Origin: Rhodospirillales bacterium | GTDB lineage: Bacteria; Pseudomonadota; Alphaproteobacteria; Rhodospirillales_A; JACZKS01 | Direction: 5' to 3' | NCBI GenBank assembly: GCA_018648445.1 | Contig: JABGRG010000054.1 | Coordinates: 1 to 24,409, forward strand | DNA length: 24,409 bases | Shown: piece by piece, positions 1 to 7,627 of the stretch | How positions within the stretch are numbered: position 1 is the stretch's first letter | How the letters are laid out: each line of letters starts with the position of its first letter | Position numbers and translations under genes: made by a program | The notes under the pieces: generated by a model | Told to the model about the DNA's origin: nothing | Database searches by the model: none | What the model saw: only the letters and a program-made list of their open reading frames with translations

Positions 1-1611
1 ATCTCGACTTCTCCGGAAACGATCAAGAAGGCCTCGTCGCCATCATCGCCTTCATTGAAAATAGTGTCACCTGTCGTGAATACCCGTTGGCCGAGATCTC
101 CCCTGCCAGGTTGCTTAGGTGGCGTCGGACCTCCAGGGGCCGGCATGGGTGACTCGTCGGTAACGGGCTCGTGTTCATTCAAAAGTTTGTTTAGTTTGGC
201 GTCGATCAAGTTGCCGATCTCTTGTCCCAGGGTGCCCGTGCCAAAGCGTTGTCGCATGTCGTCGACCGCCTTGATGACCTCGTCTGGTGAACTTCCAGGC
301 GGCAGCACGTCGCTCAAGGACGACACGGATTCCAGTATTCCTATGAGTGGTTTTAGGACACCGACCTGATACTTGGCACCAAAATCCGAATGACTAAGGT
401 CCAGCAGATAACCAATCTTGACGGCCCGATTAGGGAGCATGGCAAGGACGCTGGCGATGCCGGCATCAGGCGAAAGGTCGTTGTCGCCACTTTTCATCAC
501 GATGCGTACACGCCGAGTGACGGCTTCGCTTATAGCGACACCTCCCGTGAACCCACCGAGGCCGATCAATTCCTTAAAGAGGGCGAGAAAGGCCTTTTCA
601 TCGGCAACATCGCTTTCGCGGGTTAGCGGGTTCGCTCCCGAAATGGCGCGGGCCACCCTTTCCAGCAAAATACCCTTGCTGAGCGGCATTGATTGGTTTT
701 TCATCACGGCGTTAAACCGGCCCAGCGGGATGCTGCTTTTCCGGCCCTTTTTGTAACTTCCCTTGCTTAATTGAGCCATGATGCGAAGGGCCGAGACCAA
801 ATCCGGTTGCGGGCCGAGCAGATCCTTTATTGCTTCGGAGCCGTCGAGGATTTCGGCACAGATTTGATCAAGCAGGGCAACGGCTTGCTCACCAGATTCT
901 TGCTCGAGCAAATCGATGGCCAAGCCCAGCTTTTGGTTCCAGTCGCGTTTCTGACCGAGAAATTCCGCAAGCACGGCGCCCGTGAAAAAAAGGGCTTTCT
1001 TTGGGGCAGCGTTTTTTTTTTATTTTGGCAAGCACTGCCGACAACCCCTTGTCATTAAGAAGCGTCATATACGGGGCTGGGTCGTCAGCCTTGCGTGCCC
1101 GGTTCTCAACCTTGCCAGCCAGCTTGTACAGGATGTCGTTACGGTTGGCCGCGTCCACGCCCAGGGCGCGGGCTTGGATTGAGGCAACCCGGTGCAGGGC
1201 CTGATTGTAGAAGGTCTCCATTCGGGCCAGTTGGCGGATGTGCCCGAAATTGTGAAGCAACTCCAGCGCTGTAATGCCCTTCTCATCAAGATATAGCCGA
1301 AGCAGACGCCCGACTGTTTTTCGGGCTTCGAAACCCGAGAGATCATCGGCAGCGTTACAGACAGCCGATTCCTCAATTGCAGAAATGGTAATCGGCTTAT
1401 CGACCTTGCGCGTGCATTCCTTCAGGAAGATCACTTCCTCGTTGGCGTCGTTCACCAGCCGGGTCACTTTGACGGCGTCGTGCTGATTGGTGTCCAGCAA
1501 AGATTGCGCCCGGATCATGGCGTTGGATTTGGCGTCATGGGTGGTATCGATCAGCCAGCGTTTATCTTGACCGACAAAAACCTCGTAGCTTATTCGCTTG
1601 TTGAATAACAA
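1..1611 (-). pseudogene. Cyclic-nucleotide-binding-domain protein, frameshifted and running off the left edge
   Basis: Reading leftwards, about 200 codons are open from 1611 to the A-tract at 1012-1021 (ten T on the + strand). The frame then shifts and a second frame is open without a stop to base 1, about 337 codons. Removing one A would join the two frames. The distal end (around 1-100) reads as the start of a Crp-type cyclic-nucleotide-binding domain, with the pattern VFTTGDTIFNEGDDGDEAFL followed by IVSGEVE. The long N-terminal part is not a family I recognise; it starts with a short YEV-type segment and is otherwise helical and polar. The upstream in-frame codon is a stop, so the start is either TTG at 1611 or an internal ATG near 1518. 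The protein is probably a cytoplasmic cNMP-responsive protein. The frameshift could be a homopolymer sequencing error, in which case the gene is intact. Confidence 0.75.
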
Positions 1612-1734
1612 ATTATAAAATCCCTGTGGTTGACGCGAGCTGTCCGCATCACCCTGTCACAAGTCAGGCTGGCGTAATTATACGTGAAAAAAGGCCGGGC
1701 TTGCAGAGACAATTTGCAGGTGGATCATTCTGAA
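1612..1734 (-). promoter_or_regulatory. Upstream region of the cNMP-domain gene with TATAAT-like boxes
   Basis: This 123-bp gap lies between the leftward gene and the IS6 element. On the minus strand it holds two exact TATAAT hexamers, at 1677-1682 and 1612-1617. The second abuts the TTG start and is badly placed for that start, so the first is the better -10 candidate. No convincing -35 hexamer is seen 16-18 bp upstream of either. The IS6 element begins immediately upstream and may have replaced the native upstream sequence. Confidence 0.25.
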
Positions 1735-2539
1735 GGTGCTGTCACGTTATCCAACCGCAGTGGCGTGAATCCGGGGAAAACATTTGGATCACGCCGCGGC
1801 CGTTACGGTCCGCCAGGCACTCATTGCCTCGTTGCGAAACTGGCGAAGTGTCTTGCGGGAAATCAGATGCCGTTGGACGTTGAAGGTGTTGTAGACGGCG
1901 GCGTGAGTTGAGAGGAAGCGTTGCGCTGATCGGGCCGATTTGAAACGTTGCATTCGTCGTTCGCGTTGTCGGACCGGCAGGTGAGAATTCTCTGCCCGGT
2001 TATTTTTTCTGCCGCCAAAATCATGGTGTCTGGCAAGGCCCAGATCCTTCAAAGCGGCACCGTAAGATGGAAGTTTGTCAGTGACAAAACTATCCGGCAC
2101 GAAGCCCTGCTTCTTCAACAATTTGCGCATCAGTTTGAGCGCTGCTTTCTTGTTCCGCCGGGATTGAACCAGGATATCGAGCACTTCGCCTTCGCTATCG
2201 ACAGCGCGCCATAAATACATGCGCTTGCCGTTGATGGACACGAACACCTCATCGAGGTGCCACCGGACATCCGGCCGAGGGCGGGTTGTCCTCAGTCTTC
2301 GGGCATAAGCCTGCCCAAACTTCAATGCCCAGCGCCGGACTGTTTCGTAGGAAACGTCAATTCCACGTTCAGCAAGCAAATCTTCGACATCACGGTAGCT
2401 GAGAGGAAACCGGAAATACAGCCAGACGGAGTGCCGAATAATCACCGGTGGAAATCGGTGCCGAGCATAGGAGATTTTCTGCATTCATCGACATTACTGT
2501 TCAACCACAGACAGGTCACGCGGTTAATGTGACAGCTCC
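1735..2539 (-). mobile_element. IS6-family insertion sequence with terminal inverted repeats
   Basis: This is an 805-bp element carrying one transposase gene. Its ends match as inverted repeats: GGTGCTGTCACGTTATCC at 1735-1752 against GGAGCTGTCACATTAACC read from 2539 back to 2522 (15 of 18 identical). Element size, single ORF and short ends fit the IS6 family. The 8 bp flanking each side (1727-1734 and 2540-2547) are not repeats of each other, so there is no target duplication. That is usual when IS6 elements have taken part in cointegrate formation or deletion. The right end abuts a truncated IS3 transposase. Confidence 0.85.
1789..2484 (-). CDS. IS6-family DDE transposase
   Basis: 231 residues, the usual size for the family. 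The N-terminal part (about 1-70) has the typical RHRFPP start, the FRFPLSYRDVEDLLAERGI helix-turn-helix region and ETVRRW. The DDE catalytic triad is visible as D78 (WHLDEVFV), D136 (FVTDKLPSYG) and E165 (NNRAENSHLP), followed by the basic RQRERRMQRFKS patch. It catalyses replicative transposition of the surrounding element. The ATG at 2484 lies 55 bp inside the right inverted repeat; the same spacing holds for the IS6 fragment at 3745, and 56 bp for the one at 23903. The gene appears intact and could be active. Confidence 0.93.
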   Translation of the reverse strand: MQKISYARHRFPPVIIRHSVWLYFRFPLSYRDVEDLLAERGIDVSYETVRRWALKFGQAYARRLRTTRPRPDVRWHLDEVFVSINGKRMYLWRAVDSEGEVLDILVQSRRNKKAALKLMRKLLKKQGFVPDSFVTDKLPSYGAALKDLGLARHHDFGGRKNNRAENSHLPVRQRERRMQRFKSARSAQRFLSTHAAVYNTFNVQRHLISRKTLRQFRNEAMSAWRTVTAAA

Positions 2540-2906
2540 GCCGGAACACATTCGTTCTGACAATGGTGCAGAGTTCACAGCCAATGCCGTGCGTGAGTGG
2601 TTGGGGCGGGTCGGCGTGAAGACGCTCTACATCGAGCCCAGCAGCCCGTGGGAGAACGGCTACAACGAAAGATTCAACGGCAAGCTTCGGGACGAATTGC
2701 TGAATACGGAGATCTTTTACACACTGAAGGAGGCAAAGGTGCTGATTGAACGCTGGAGACAATACTACAACACAATCCGGCCGCATAGTTCGCTGGGTTA
2801 TCGACCGCCAGCGCCACAAACCATCTTGCCACGCCCTGTGGCCCCGACCTACGCTATGCTCCGGTCGTCACCACAGGGCGATCTAACCGGCCAGTGTCTC
2901 TCATAA
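2540..2906 (+). pseudogene. IS3-family transposase OrfB, C-terminal fragment
   Basis: An open frame crossing the IS6 border reads IS3-type OrfB only from about 2543 onwards. It holds the second catalytic Asp (IRSDNGAEF), the catalytic Glu motif (SSPWENGYNERFNGKLRDE), YYNTIRPHSSLGYRPPAP, and a short tail ending at 2906. The N-terminal half, including the first catalytic Asp and orfA, is absent, because the IS6 element begins at the break. Some of the apparent N-terminus upstream (from 2448) is IS6 terminal sequence read in the wrong direction. The fragment cannot transpose by itself. Confidence 0.85.
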
Positions 2907-2909
2907 GAA

Positions 2910-2920
2910 CTGGACCACTT
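2910..2920. repeat. Left arm of an 11-bp inverted repeat (CTGGACCACTT), probable IS3 end
   Basis: CTGGACCACTT lies just after the IS3 transposase stop, where an IS3 terminal repeat would be. Its exact reverse complement is at 3732-3742. The precise element end is not defined. Confidence 0.45.
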
Positions 2921-2963
2921 AGGTAAGGCTGGTCACTTTGTCTAAATTCAAACAAGGGAATGT

Positions 2964-3710
2964 GTGATAGTGCTCAGTTGCAAAGACATGTATTTAGGCC
3001 ACCAGAAGTTCGTTGGTTTCATAACTCCGTCGGGCAACACCATTGTCGAGCGCGTCACGTTAGGAATTTTGCGTCACTTTCCGGAAGTCTCTCCACATTT
3101 TTCGCGAACGCCGGTATTTGGTGCGCTGGACCCTTTTCCCGATGACTACGATTGGGATTCCATGTTGGAGGCGGCGCGGCTGCTAAGGCATGCCGATCTC
3201 TCGGTCATTACGTGGAACGGCTCTAAAGGTGCAAATATCGGTCTGGATAAGGACCGTGTGCTGGTCGATCGTATAACAGAAATGACCGGCGTGGCGAGCA
3301 CGACATCCCTGCTCGCCGTCGAGCAGGTATTCCGTGAAGATGCGGTAAAGTCCTATGCGCTCGTTTCGCCGTACCGGGAAGCCTATGCCAAGAGAATCGA
3401 AGCCAACATCGAGGCGGCCGGGTTCAATTGCATCTCCAATCAGCATGCCGGCCTCAGCGACAACCTGTCGTACGCTTCCATACCGTTGGATACCGTTGCT
3501 GAGATGATGCGTTCAGCAGCCAAATCCCGCCCTCAAGCGATCCTGTCGTGCTGCACGAATTTTCCCGGCGCCATCATCATCGCTGAAATGGAGGAAGAAC
3601 TCGGTATCCCGATTTATGACACGGCATCGATAGCGGTGTGGAAAACCCTCTCGCTTGCCAGCGTCGACACGAAACCGGGCCTGCCGTGGGGCAGTGTTTT
3701 CTCTCGTTAG
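2964..3710 (+). CDS. Asp/Glu racemase-superfamily protein (maleate isomerase / arylmalonate decarboxylase-like)
   Basis: 248 residues. The N-terminal GFITPSGNTIVER and the late motif SCCTNFPG (C196/C197) followed by IPIYDTASIAVWKTL are typical of the maleate isomerase/arylmalonate decarboxylase branch of the Asp/Glu racemase superfamily. At the position of the first catalytic cysteine the sequence has ITWNGSKG, with Asn at 85, so only the second cysteine site is kept. Known racemases use two cysteines; arylmalonate decarboxylase uses only the second. A decarboxylase or isomerase acting on a small dicarboxylate is therefore more likely than racemisation, but the substrate is unknown. The start is GTG at 2964 with AAGGGA at 2954-2959. 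The gene stands alone between IS remnants. Confidence 0.8.
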   Translation: MIVLSCKDMYLGHQKFVGFITPSGNTIVERVTLGILRHFPEVSPHFSRTPVFGALDPFPDDYDWDSMLEAARLLRHADLSVITWNGSKGANIGLDKDRVLVDRITEMTGVASTTSLLAVEQVFREDAVKSYALVSPYREAYAKRIEANIEAAGFNCISNQHAGLSDNLSYASIPLDTVAEMMRSAAKSRPQAILSCCTNFPGAIIIAEMEEELGIPIYDTASIAVWKTLSLASVDTKPGLPWGSVFSR

Positions 3711-3731
3711 ACGGGCTGCGTCAGTGGCCTC

Positions 3732-3742
3732 AAGTGGTCCAG
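3732..3742. repeat. Right arm of the 11-bp inverted repeat (AAGTGGTCCAG)
   Basis: Exact reverse complement of 2910-2920. It sits 2 bp before the terminal repeat of the IS6 fragment, which suggests a second IS3 end that was truncated when IS6 arrived. Confidence 0.4.
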
Positions 3743-3744
3743 CG

Positions 3745-3919
3745 GGCTTTGTTAGGTTAACGACGGACTTTTGGGGACAATGTTTTCTAGTGTCTGCGTA
3801 TGAACAATATCTCGTATCACCGTCATCGTTTTCCGCCCGTCATCATTCCACACTTGGTCTGGCTCAATTTCAGGTTTTCACTGAGCTATCGTGATGTTGA
3901 AGTGTCCGTCGTCGAATGA
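3745..3919 (+). pseudogene. IS6-family element fragment (left end and first codons of transposase)
   Basis: A degenerate IS6 terminal repeat (GGCTTTGTTAGGTTAAC) starts at 3745. An ATG follows at 3800, the same 55-bp spacing as in the complete IS6 copy. The frame gives MNNISYHRHRFPPVII, then WLNFRFSLSYRDVE, closely matching residues 1-34 of IS6 transposases. Homology stops at about 3901, after which the frame runs five foreign codons to a stop at 3917-3919. The rest of the element is gone. This is a different family member from the copy at 1735. Confidence 0.8.
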
Positions 3920-4187
3920 TCTCGGGCGAAGTCTTGAGGTAGCGGAATGGATTTCTCATTTGAGAACGCTAGGAGCAGAACCCATCGCCCTCAAGTGATT
4001 TTCTTCTGACACTGCCCTCTGGCGGAGGGGCGTGAACTTGCTGCCTGAGAAACGAACGATTCCGGATTTCTTTGTCCCACGCAATTTTCTCTGACAACAC
4101 CTCCAACTGGACTACGACCCGATTGGTTCGGGGTGTTCATCGTAGTTATGTAATTTCGGGGTCTTCGTCGTTATTATGTGATTATGT
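3920..4187. other. Intergenic debris with a tandem imperfect repeat
   Basis: No gene is recognisable in this stretch. The only structure I see is two imperfect direct repeats, at 4132-4155 and 4160-4183. They share the pattern GGTSTTC, then TCGT-GTTAT and ATGTRATT. Multiple short terminal repeats of this style occur at the ends of some IS21-like elements, so this could be an element end that cut the dctM remnant starting next to it. That identification is a guess. Confidence 0.3.
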
Positions 4188-4189
4188 GT

Positions 4190-4348
4190 GAGTTGGCGTC
4201 GTTGACGCCGCCGGTCGGCATGAACCTGTAAGGGAGTACGCAAGGCCGGTCAGCTGGCCGACGTAATTCGCGGCGTGATGCCGTTTTTCGCGGCGATCAC
4301 GGTGTCTCCTAAAATCGTTCTCCGGCTACCGAAGGCGATGGCAAAATG
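4190..4348 (+). pseudogene. Remnant of a TRAP transporter large permease (DctM) C-terminus
   Basis: The frame from 4190 reads ELASLTPPVGMNL and then hits a stop. After a frameshift, sequence from about 4248 reads GQLADVIRGVMPFFAAITV and ends at a TGA (4347-4349). The intact DctM in this window has the same order near its C-terminus (ALITPPVGINLYVVQG, then LLDVVIGILPFLAMILV), which makes the identification secure. The terminal TGA overlaps the ATG of the next gene as ATGA, the layout of a translationally coupled operon. A TRAP transporter therefore probably once stood in front of cluster 1, and its dctP, dctQ and most of dctM are lost. Confidence 0.7.
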
Positions 4349-5263
4349 ATCAAATCAATGTCCAAACAAGACTCGTTCGCGTTGCTGCCCGGACATGGCC
4401 GTTACGACTATGTACCGATCAACCGTCGGCCGGGCTATCGTTGGCCGAGCGGCGCGGGGCTGGCCTTCTACGTGGCCCTGAACGTGGAACAGTATGCGTT
4501 CGGCGAAGGCTTGGTCGAAGACCTGGTGCCCGGAATGAGTGAGCCCGACATCCTGAATGCGTCGTGGCGGGAATATGGTACTCGCATCGGCGCGTGGCGG
4601 CTTTTGGACCTGTTAAAGTCCTTGGAGCTCCCGGCAACGATTTTGCTAAACAGCGCCGTCGGAATCCATTGTCCCGACCTGGTCAAAGCAATGTGCGACG
4701 CTGGTCACGAGATCGCGGCCCACGGTCGGACCAATTCCGAAAGCCAAGCGGGTTATTCCGAGAAAGCCGAGCGCGAGCTGATCAATCATGTTGCTGATTC
4801 CATTGCCGCAGTTGCCGGGACGCCGCCGCGCGGATGGCTCGGCCCGTGGTTGGCTGAAACCCCACTGACGCCGGATCTGTTGCAGGAAAACGGCTACCAA
4901 TACGTCCTCGACTATTGCGCCGACGATCAGCCAATTTGGCTGAAAACGCGCAACGGCCGGATATTGTCGATCCCCTATTCCCAGGAAATCAACGACAGTG
5001 CAGCGATTATGGGGCGTTTTGTCGGCGCTGATCAATTCGCCGATATGATCATTGATCAGGTCGATGAAATGCTGGAACAATCGACCGAGCAGGCGTTGGT
5101 CTTTGGCCTGGCAATTCACGCCAACATCGTGGGGCAGCCGTTTCGGCTTCGCCAATTGCGTCGAGCCCTTCGCCATGTGGCCGAGTTGTCAGACCGCATT
5201 TGGATCACCCGTGCTGGCGATATCGCCGACGAGATCATGACCCATCCTGAGCGCGCCGTATAA
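4346..5263 (+). CDS. Polysaccharide-deacetylase-fold hydrolase, PuuE/cyclic-imidase-like
   Basis: 305 residues of the NodB/CE4 fold subgroup that includes PuuE-type allantoinase and cyclic imide hydrolases rather than chitin deacetylases. Visible features are YRWPSGAGLAFYVALNVEQY (about 31-50), the metal-ligand region GHEIAAHGRTNS (H121, H126), RGWLGPWLAETPLTPDLL, LDYCADDQPIW (191-198), SIPYSQEIND and a late FGLAIHANIVGQPFR histidine. The usual TFDD motif is replaced by LNVE (E48), as in this subgroup. It probably hydrolyses a cyclic amide or imide in the cytoplasm. The start ATG overlaps the stop of the dctM remnant; ATG at 4358 is an alternative. The next gene follows after 18 bp. Confidence 0.8.
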   Translation: MIKSMSKQDSFALLPGHGRYDYVPINRRPGYRWPSGAGLAFYVALNVEQYAFGEGLVEDLVPGMSEPDILNASWREYGTRIGAWRLLDLLKSLELPATILLNSAVGIHCPDLVKAMCDAGHEIAAHGRTNSESQAGYSEKAERELINHVADSIAAVAGTPPRGWLGPWLAETPLTPDLLQENGYQYVLDYCADDQPIWLKTRNGRILSIPYSQEINDSAAIMGRFVGADQFADMIIDQVDEMLEQSTEQALVFGLAIHANIVGQPFRLRQLRRALRHVAELSDRIWITRAGDIADEIMTHPERAV

Positions 5264-5281
5264 TTCGACGAGGAGTTCCCA

Positions 5282-6025
5282 ATGCGCATCTTGATCATTA
5301 ATCCAAACATGACGCACCGTATGACCGAAATGATGGTCGCCGAGGCCCGAACTTTTTGCCGCCCGGATACTGAAGTTCACGGCATGTCGGCCGAATTTGG
5401 CGTGCCATATATCGCCGCGCGTTCCGAGATGGCGATCGCAGGCTATGCGCTATTGGATCGCCTTGCCCGCGTTCACACCGATTTTGATGCCGTTGTCGTT
5501 GGCGCCTTCTGCCCGATCCTTGTCGAGCCCGCGAAAGAACTGATTCCTATACCGGTGATTGGAATTGCCGAGGCCAGCATGCGCGCTGCATTACTGCTGG
5601 GGCGACGGGTGTCGATCATCGGCATGGGTGGTCCCGAACGCGGTGCCAACCAAGAAATTATCGCCCAGATGGGCATGCAGGCAGATATGGCCAGTGTGCG
5701 CGTTCTGGATATATCGGGAACCGACCTGGCGGCAAATCCGGAGGCCGCCGACGCCGAGGTAATCCGGCAAGGATGGGCCGCCGTCAAGGAAGACCATGCC
5801 GACGTTCTGATCCTAGGCGGGGCGGCCTTTGCGGGCATGGGCGCGCGCATCGTGAACAAACTGCCGGTTCCCGTCATTTCGCCGGTTCCTCATGCGGTCA
5901 ACTTCCTTGAAACCGCCGTGCTGACCGGTTGGCGCAAGCCGACCGAAGGCACCTACAGCCCGCCCGGCGAAAAACCGACCAAGGGGTTGAGTACCGAACT
6001 GGCGGCGTTTTTTCGTAAGGATTAG
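5282..6025 (+). CDS. Asp/Glu/hydantoin racemase-family protein with atypical active site
   Basis: 247 residues with the hydantoin/allantoin racemase N-terminus MRILIINPNMTHRMTEMM, a central IPIPVIGIAEASM, and SIIGMGG. In classic hydantoin racemases the two catalytic cysteines lie in motifs like ACFGDP and LGCAGM. Here the first region is GAFCPIL (C77, displaced by about two positions) and the second is LGGAAFAGMGARI, with no cysteine. Two-base racemisation is therefore doubtful; an isomerase or decarboxylase activity, or a different catalytic residue, is possible. A strong GAGGAG ribosome site lies 6 bp before the ATG. It is co-directional with the PuuE-like gene before it and the amidohydrolase after it, and these probably form one pathway. 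Confidence 0.82.
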   Translation: MRILIINPNMTHRMTEMMVAEARTFCRPDTEVHGMSAEFGVPYIAARSEMAIAGYALLDRLARVHTDFDAVVVGAFCPILVEPAKELIPIPVIGIAEASMRAALLLGRRVSIIGMGGPERGANQEIIAQMGMQADMASVRVLDISGTDLAANPEAADAEVIRQGWAAVKEDHADVLILGGAAFAGMGARIVNKLPVPVISPVPHAVNFLETAVLTGWRKPTEGTYSPPGEKPTKGLSTELAAFFRKD

Positions 6026-6073
6026 GCTTGTTAAACGATCATCGGAGAAATCTAAAAAGGCGAAGGCGTCGAT

Positions 6074-7579
6074 ATGAACTGTTTTTTTATGAACGCTCGT
6101 ATTTTGACGATGGACGACGCCGATACGGAACTCGGGTGTGCCAATGTCTTGGTAAGAGACGGTCGGATCGCTGCCGTCGGACCCGATGTTCAGCCTCCAG
6201 CGGCACAATCGGACATTCGAATCATCGATGCGTCCGGCCACCTGCTCATGCCCGGCCTGATCAATGGACATTTTCATTCCCCCGGCAATCTTCTGAAGGG
6301 ATCCATCGCAGGATCGCCGCTGGAAATCTTCATGCTCTACGAGGTGCCCCCGCTTCAGGACACGCCGTTGCCGCCCCGCGTGAACTATGTTCGGACCATG
6401 ATCGGTGCCATGGAAATGCTCCGAAACGGTATTACGGCGGTTCAGGACGATTGTTATCATGTGCCGATCCCCACACGCGACGGCATTGATGCGATTATGA
6501 AGGCCTATGCCGATAGTGGCATCAGAGCACGGGTGTCCATGGATCAGCCCAATGTGGTTGAGTACGAAAAATACCCGTTCCTCGCAGATCTGATCCCCGA
6601 CCATATACGGCGCGAAATGGACGACGCCCCGCGCCAATCCACGGCAGAACTGGTTGATTTATATCGCTGGTTTATAGGGCGCTGGGAGGGCGCCCATGGC
6701 GGGCGCATCGGTACCGCGGTTTCGTGCTCGGCTCCACAACGGGTAACGACCGAGTATCTAGCCGCGCTCAATTCAATGAGCGTGGAATTCAACCTTCCCC
6801 ACTATATTCATGTTCTAGAGACCAGGCTTCAACGGGTGTTGGGTGAGGAAAAGTACGGCAAGTCCCCGGTGCGCTACCTTCACGACCAGGGCGTGCTGGA
6901 CGAGCGCTGCAACATCATCCATTCCATTTGGGTCGACGATGACGACATGGACCTGTTGGCTGCATCCGGATGCACGGTCGCCCACAATCCGTTGTGCAAT
7001 TTGCGGCTGGGAAGCGGCGTCATGCCGTTCCGCCGTCTGTGTGATCGCGGCATTCCGATTTGTTTGGGCAGTGACGAAGCCATTTCCGATGATGCCATCA
7101 ATATGTGGTCTGTCGCCAAATCGGCGGGTCTGGTTCATAATCTTGCCGATCCGGATTATCGCAACTGGCCGGATGCGAAAGAAATTCTTCGCTGCATGAT
7201 TAGTGGCGGCGCGCGGGCAATGCTTCGCGCCGATCAAACCGGGATCGTGGCCCCCGGATATGATGCCGATTTGATCTTGCTCGATCTGGATGCATCGAGC
7301 TTCACACCACTTAACGATCTTCACCGCCAATTGGTCTATTGCGAAAACGGATCGGCGGTCCGCATGACCATGGTCGCTGGCGACATTGTCTATGAAAACG
7401 GCCACCTCGTCGGCGTCGATGAAGACGCCATCAAAGCAGAGGCGCGGGATATTGTGGCGGAGTTCGCTTCTGTTTGGAGCGGTGGGCAGGCCGTTATTGA
7501 CCGCCTCGAACCCTACTACCGCGAAATGTACCTCAAGGCGGCGAAGTGCGATGTCGGCATGAATCGCCGACTCGGCTAA
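6074..7579 (+). CDS. Amidohydrolase-superfamily metal hydrolase (AtzA/TrzN/SsnA-like)
   Basis: 501 residues. The metal site of the deaminase-type amidohydrolases is complete: HxH at H66/H68 (MPGLINGHFHSPGNL), H246 (HYIHVLET), H283 (NIIHSIWV) and D334 (ICLGSDEAISDD). The C-terminal composite beta-sandwich segment is present (GIVAPGYDADLILLDLDA). Family members hydrolyse C-N bonds on heterocycles, such as triazine chlorohydrolases and nucleobase deaminases. With the two preceding genes this suggests a cyclic N-compound as substrate, but nothing fixes which one. AAGGCG precedes the ATG at 6074; ATG at 6089 is an alternative. It ends 48 bp from the converging amidohydrolase, and no clear terminator is visible between them. 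Confidence 0.88.
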   Translation: MNCFFMNARILTMDDADTELGCANVLVRDGRIAAVGPDVQPPAAQSDIRIIDASGHLLMPGLINGHFHSPGNLLKGSIAGSPLEIFMLYEVPPLQDTPLPPRVNYVRTMIGAMEMLRNGITAVQDDCYHVPIPTRDGIDAIMKAYADSGIRARVSMDQPNVVEYEKYPFLADLIPDHIRREMDDAPRQSTAELVDLYRWFIGRWEGAHGGRIGTAVSCSAPQRVTTEYLAALNSMSVEFNLPHYIHVLETRLQRVLGEEKYGKSPVRYLHDQGVLDERCNIIHSIWVDDDDMDLLAASGCTVAHNPLCNLRLGSGVMPFRRLCDRGIPICLGSDEAISDDAINMWSVAKSAGLVHNLADPDYRNWPDAKEILRCMISGGARAMLRADQTGIVAPGYDADLILLDLDASSFTPLNDLHRQLVYCENGSAVRMTMVAGDIVYENGHLVGVDEDAIKAEARDIVAEFASVWSGGQAVIDRLEPYYREMYLKAAKCDVGMNRRLG

Positions 7580-7627
7580 GCAATTCGACCCAACGGACAA
7601 AAACAACGATGAATCGGTCCGAACGCT

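Noticed and set aside
55..1058. Plus-strand ORFs overlapping the left-edge region
   Set aside because: The minus strand in two joined frames gives a coherent protein with a cNMP-binding domain; the plus frames are its shadows.
1684..1911. Plus-strand ORF across the IS6 left end
   Set aside because: It spans the element border and is antisense to the transposase C-terminus.
2448..2539. N-terminal extension of the IS3 transposase ORF
   Set aside because: These codons lie inside the IS6 element and its terminal repeat; IS3 homology begins only after 2539.
5813..6637. Long minus-strand ORF (274 codons) opposite the racemase and amidohydrolase
   Set aside because: It is antisense to two well-supported genes, spans their junction and has no recognisable motif.
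6815..7606. Minus-strand ORF opposite the amidohydrolase
   Set aside because: It is a shadow frame of a gene with a complete metal site; no motif of its own.
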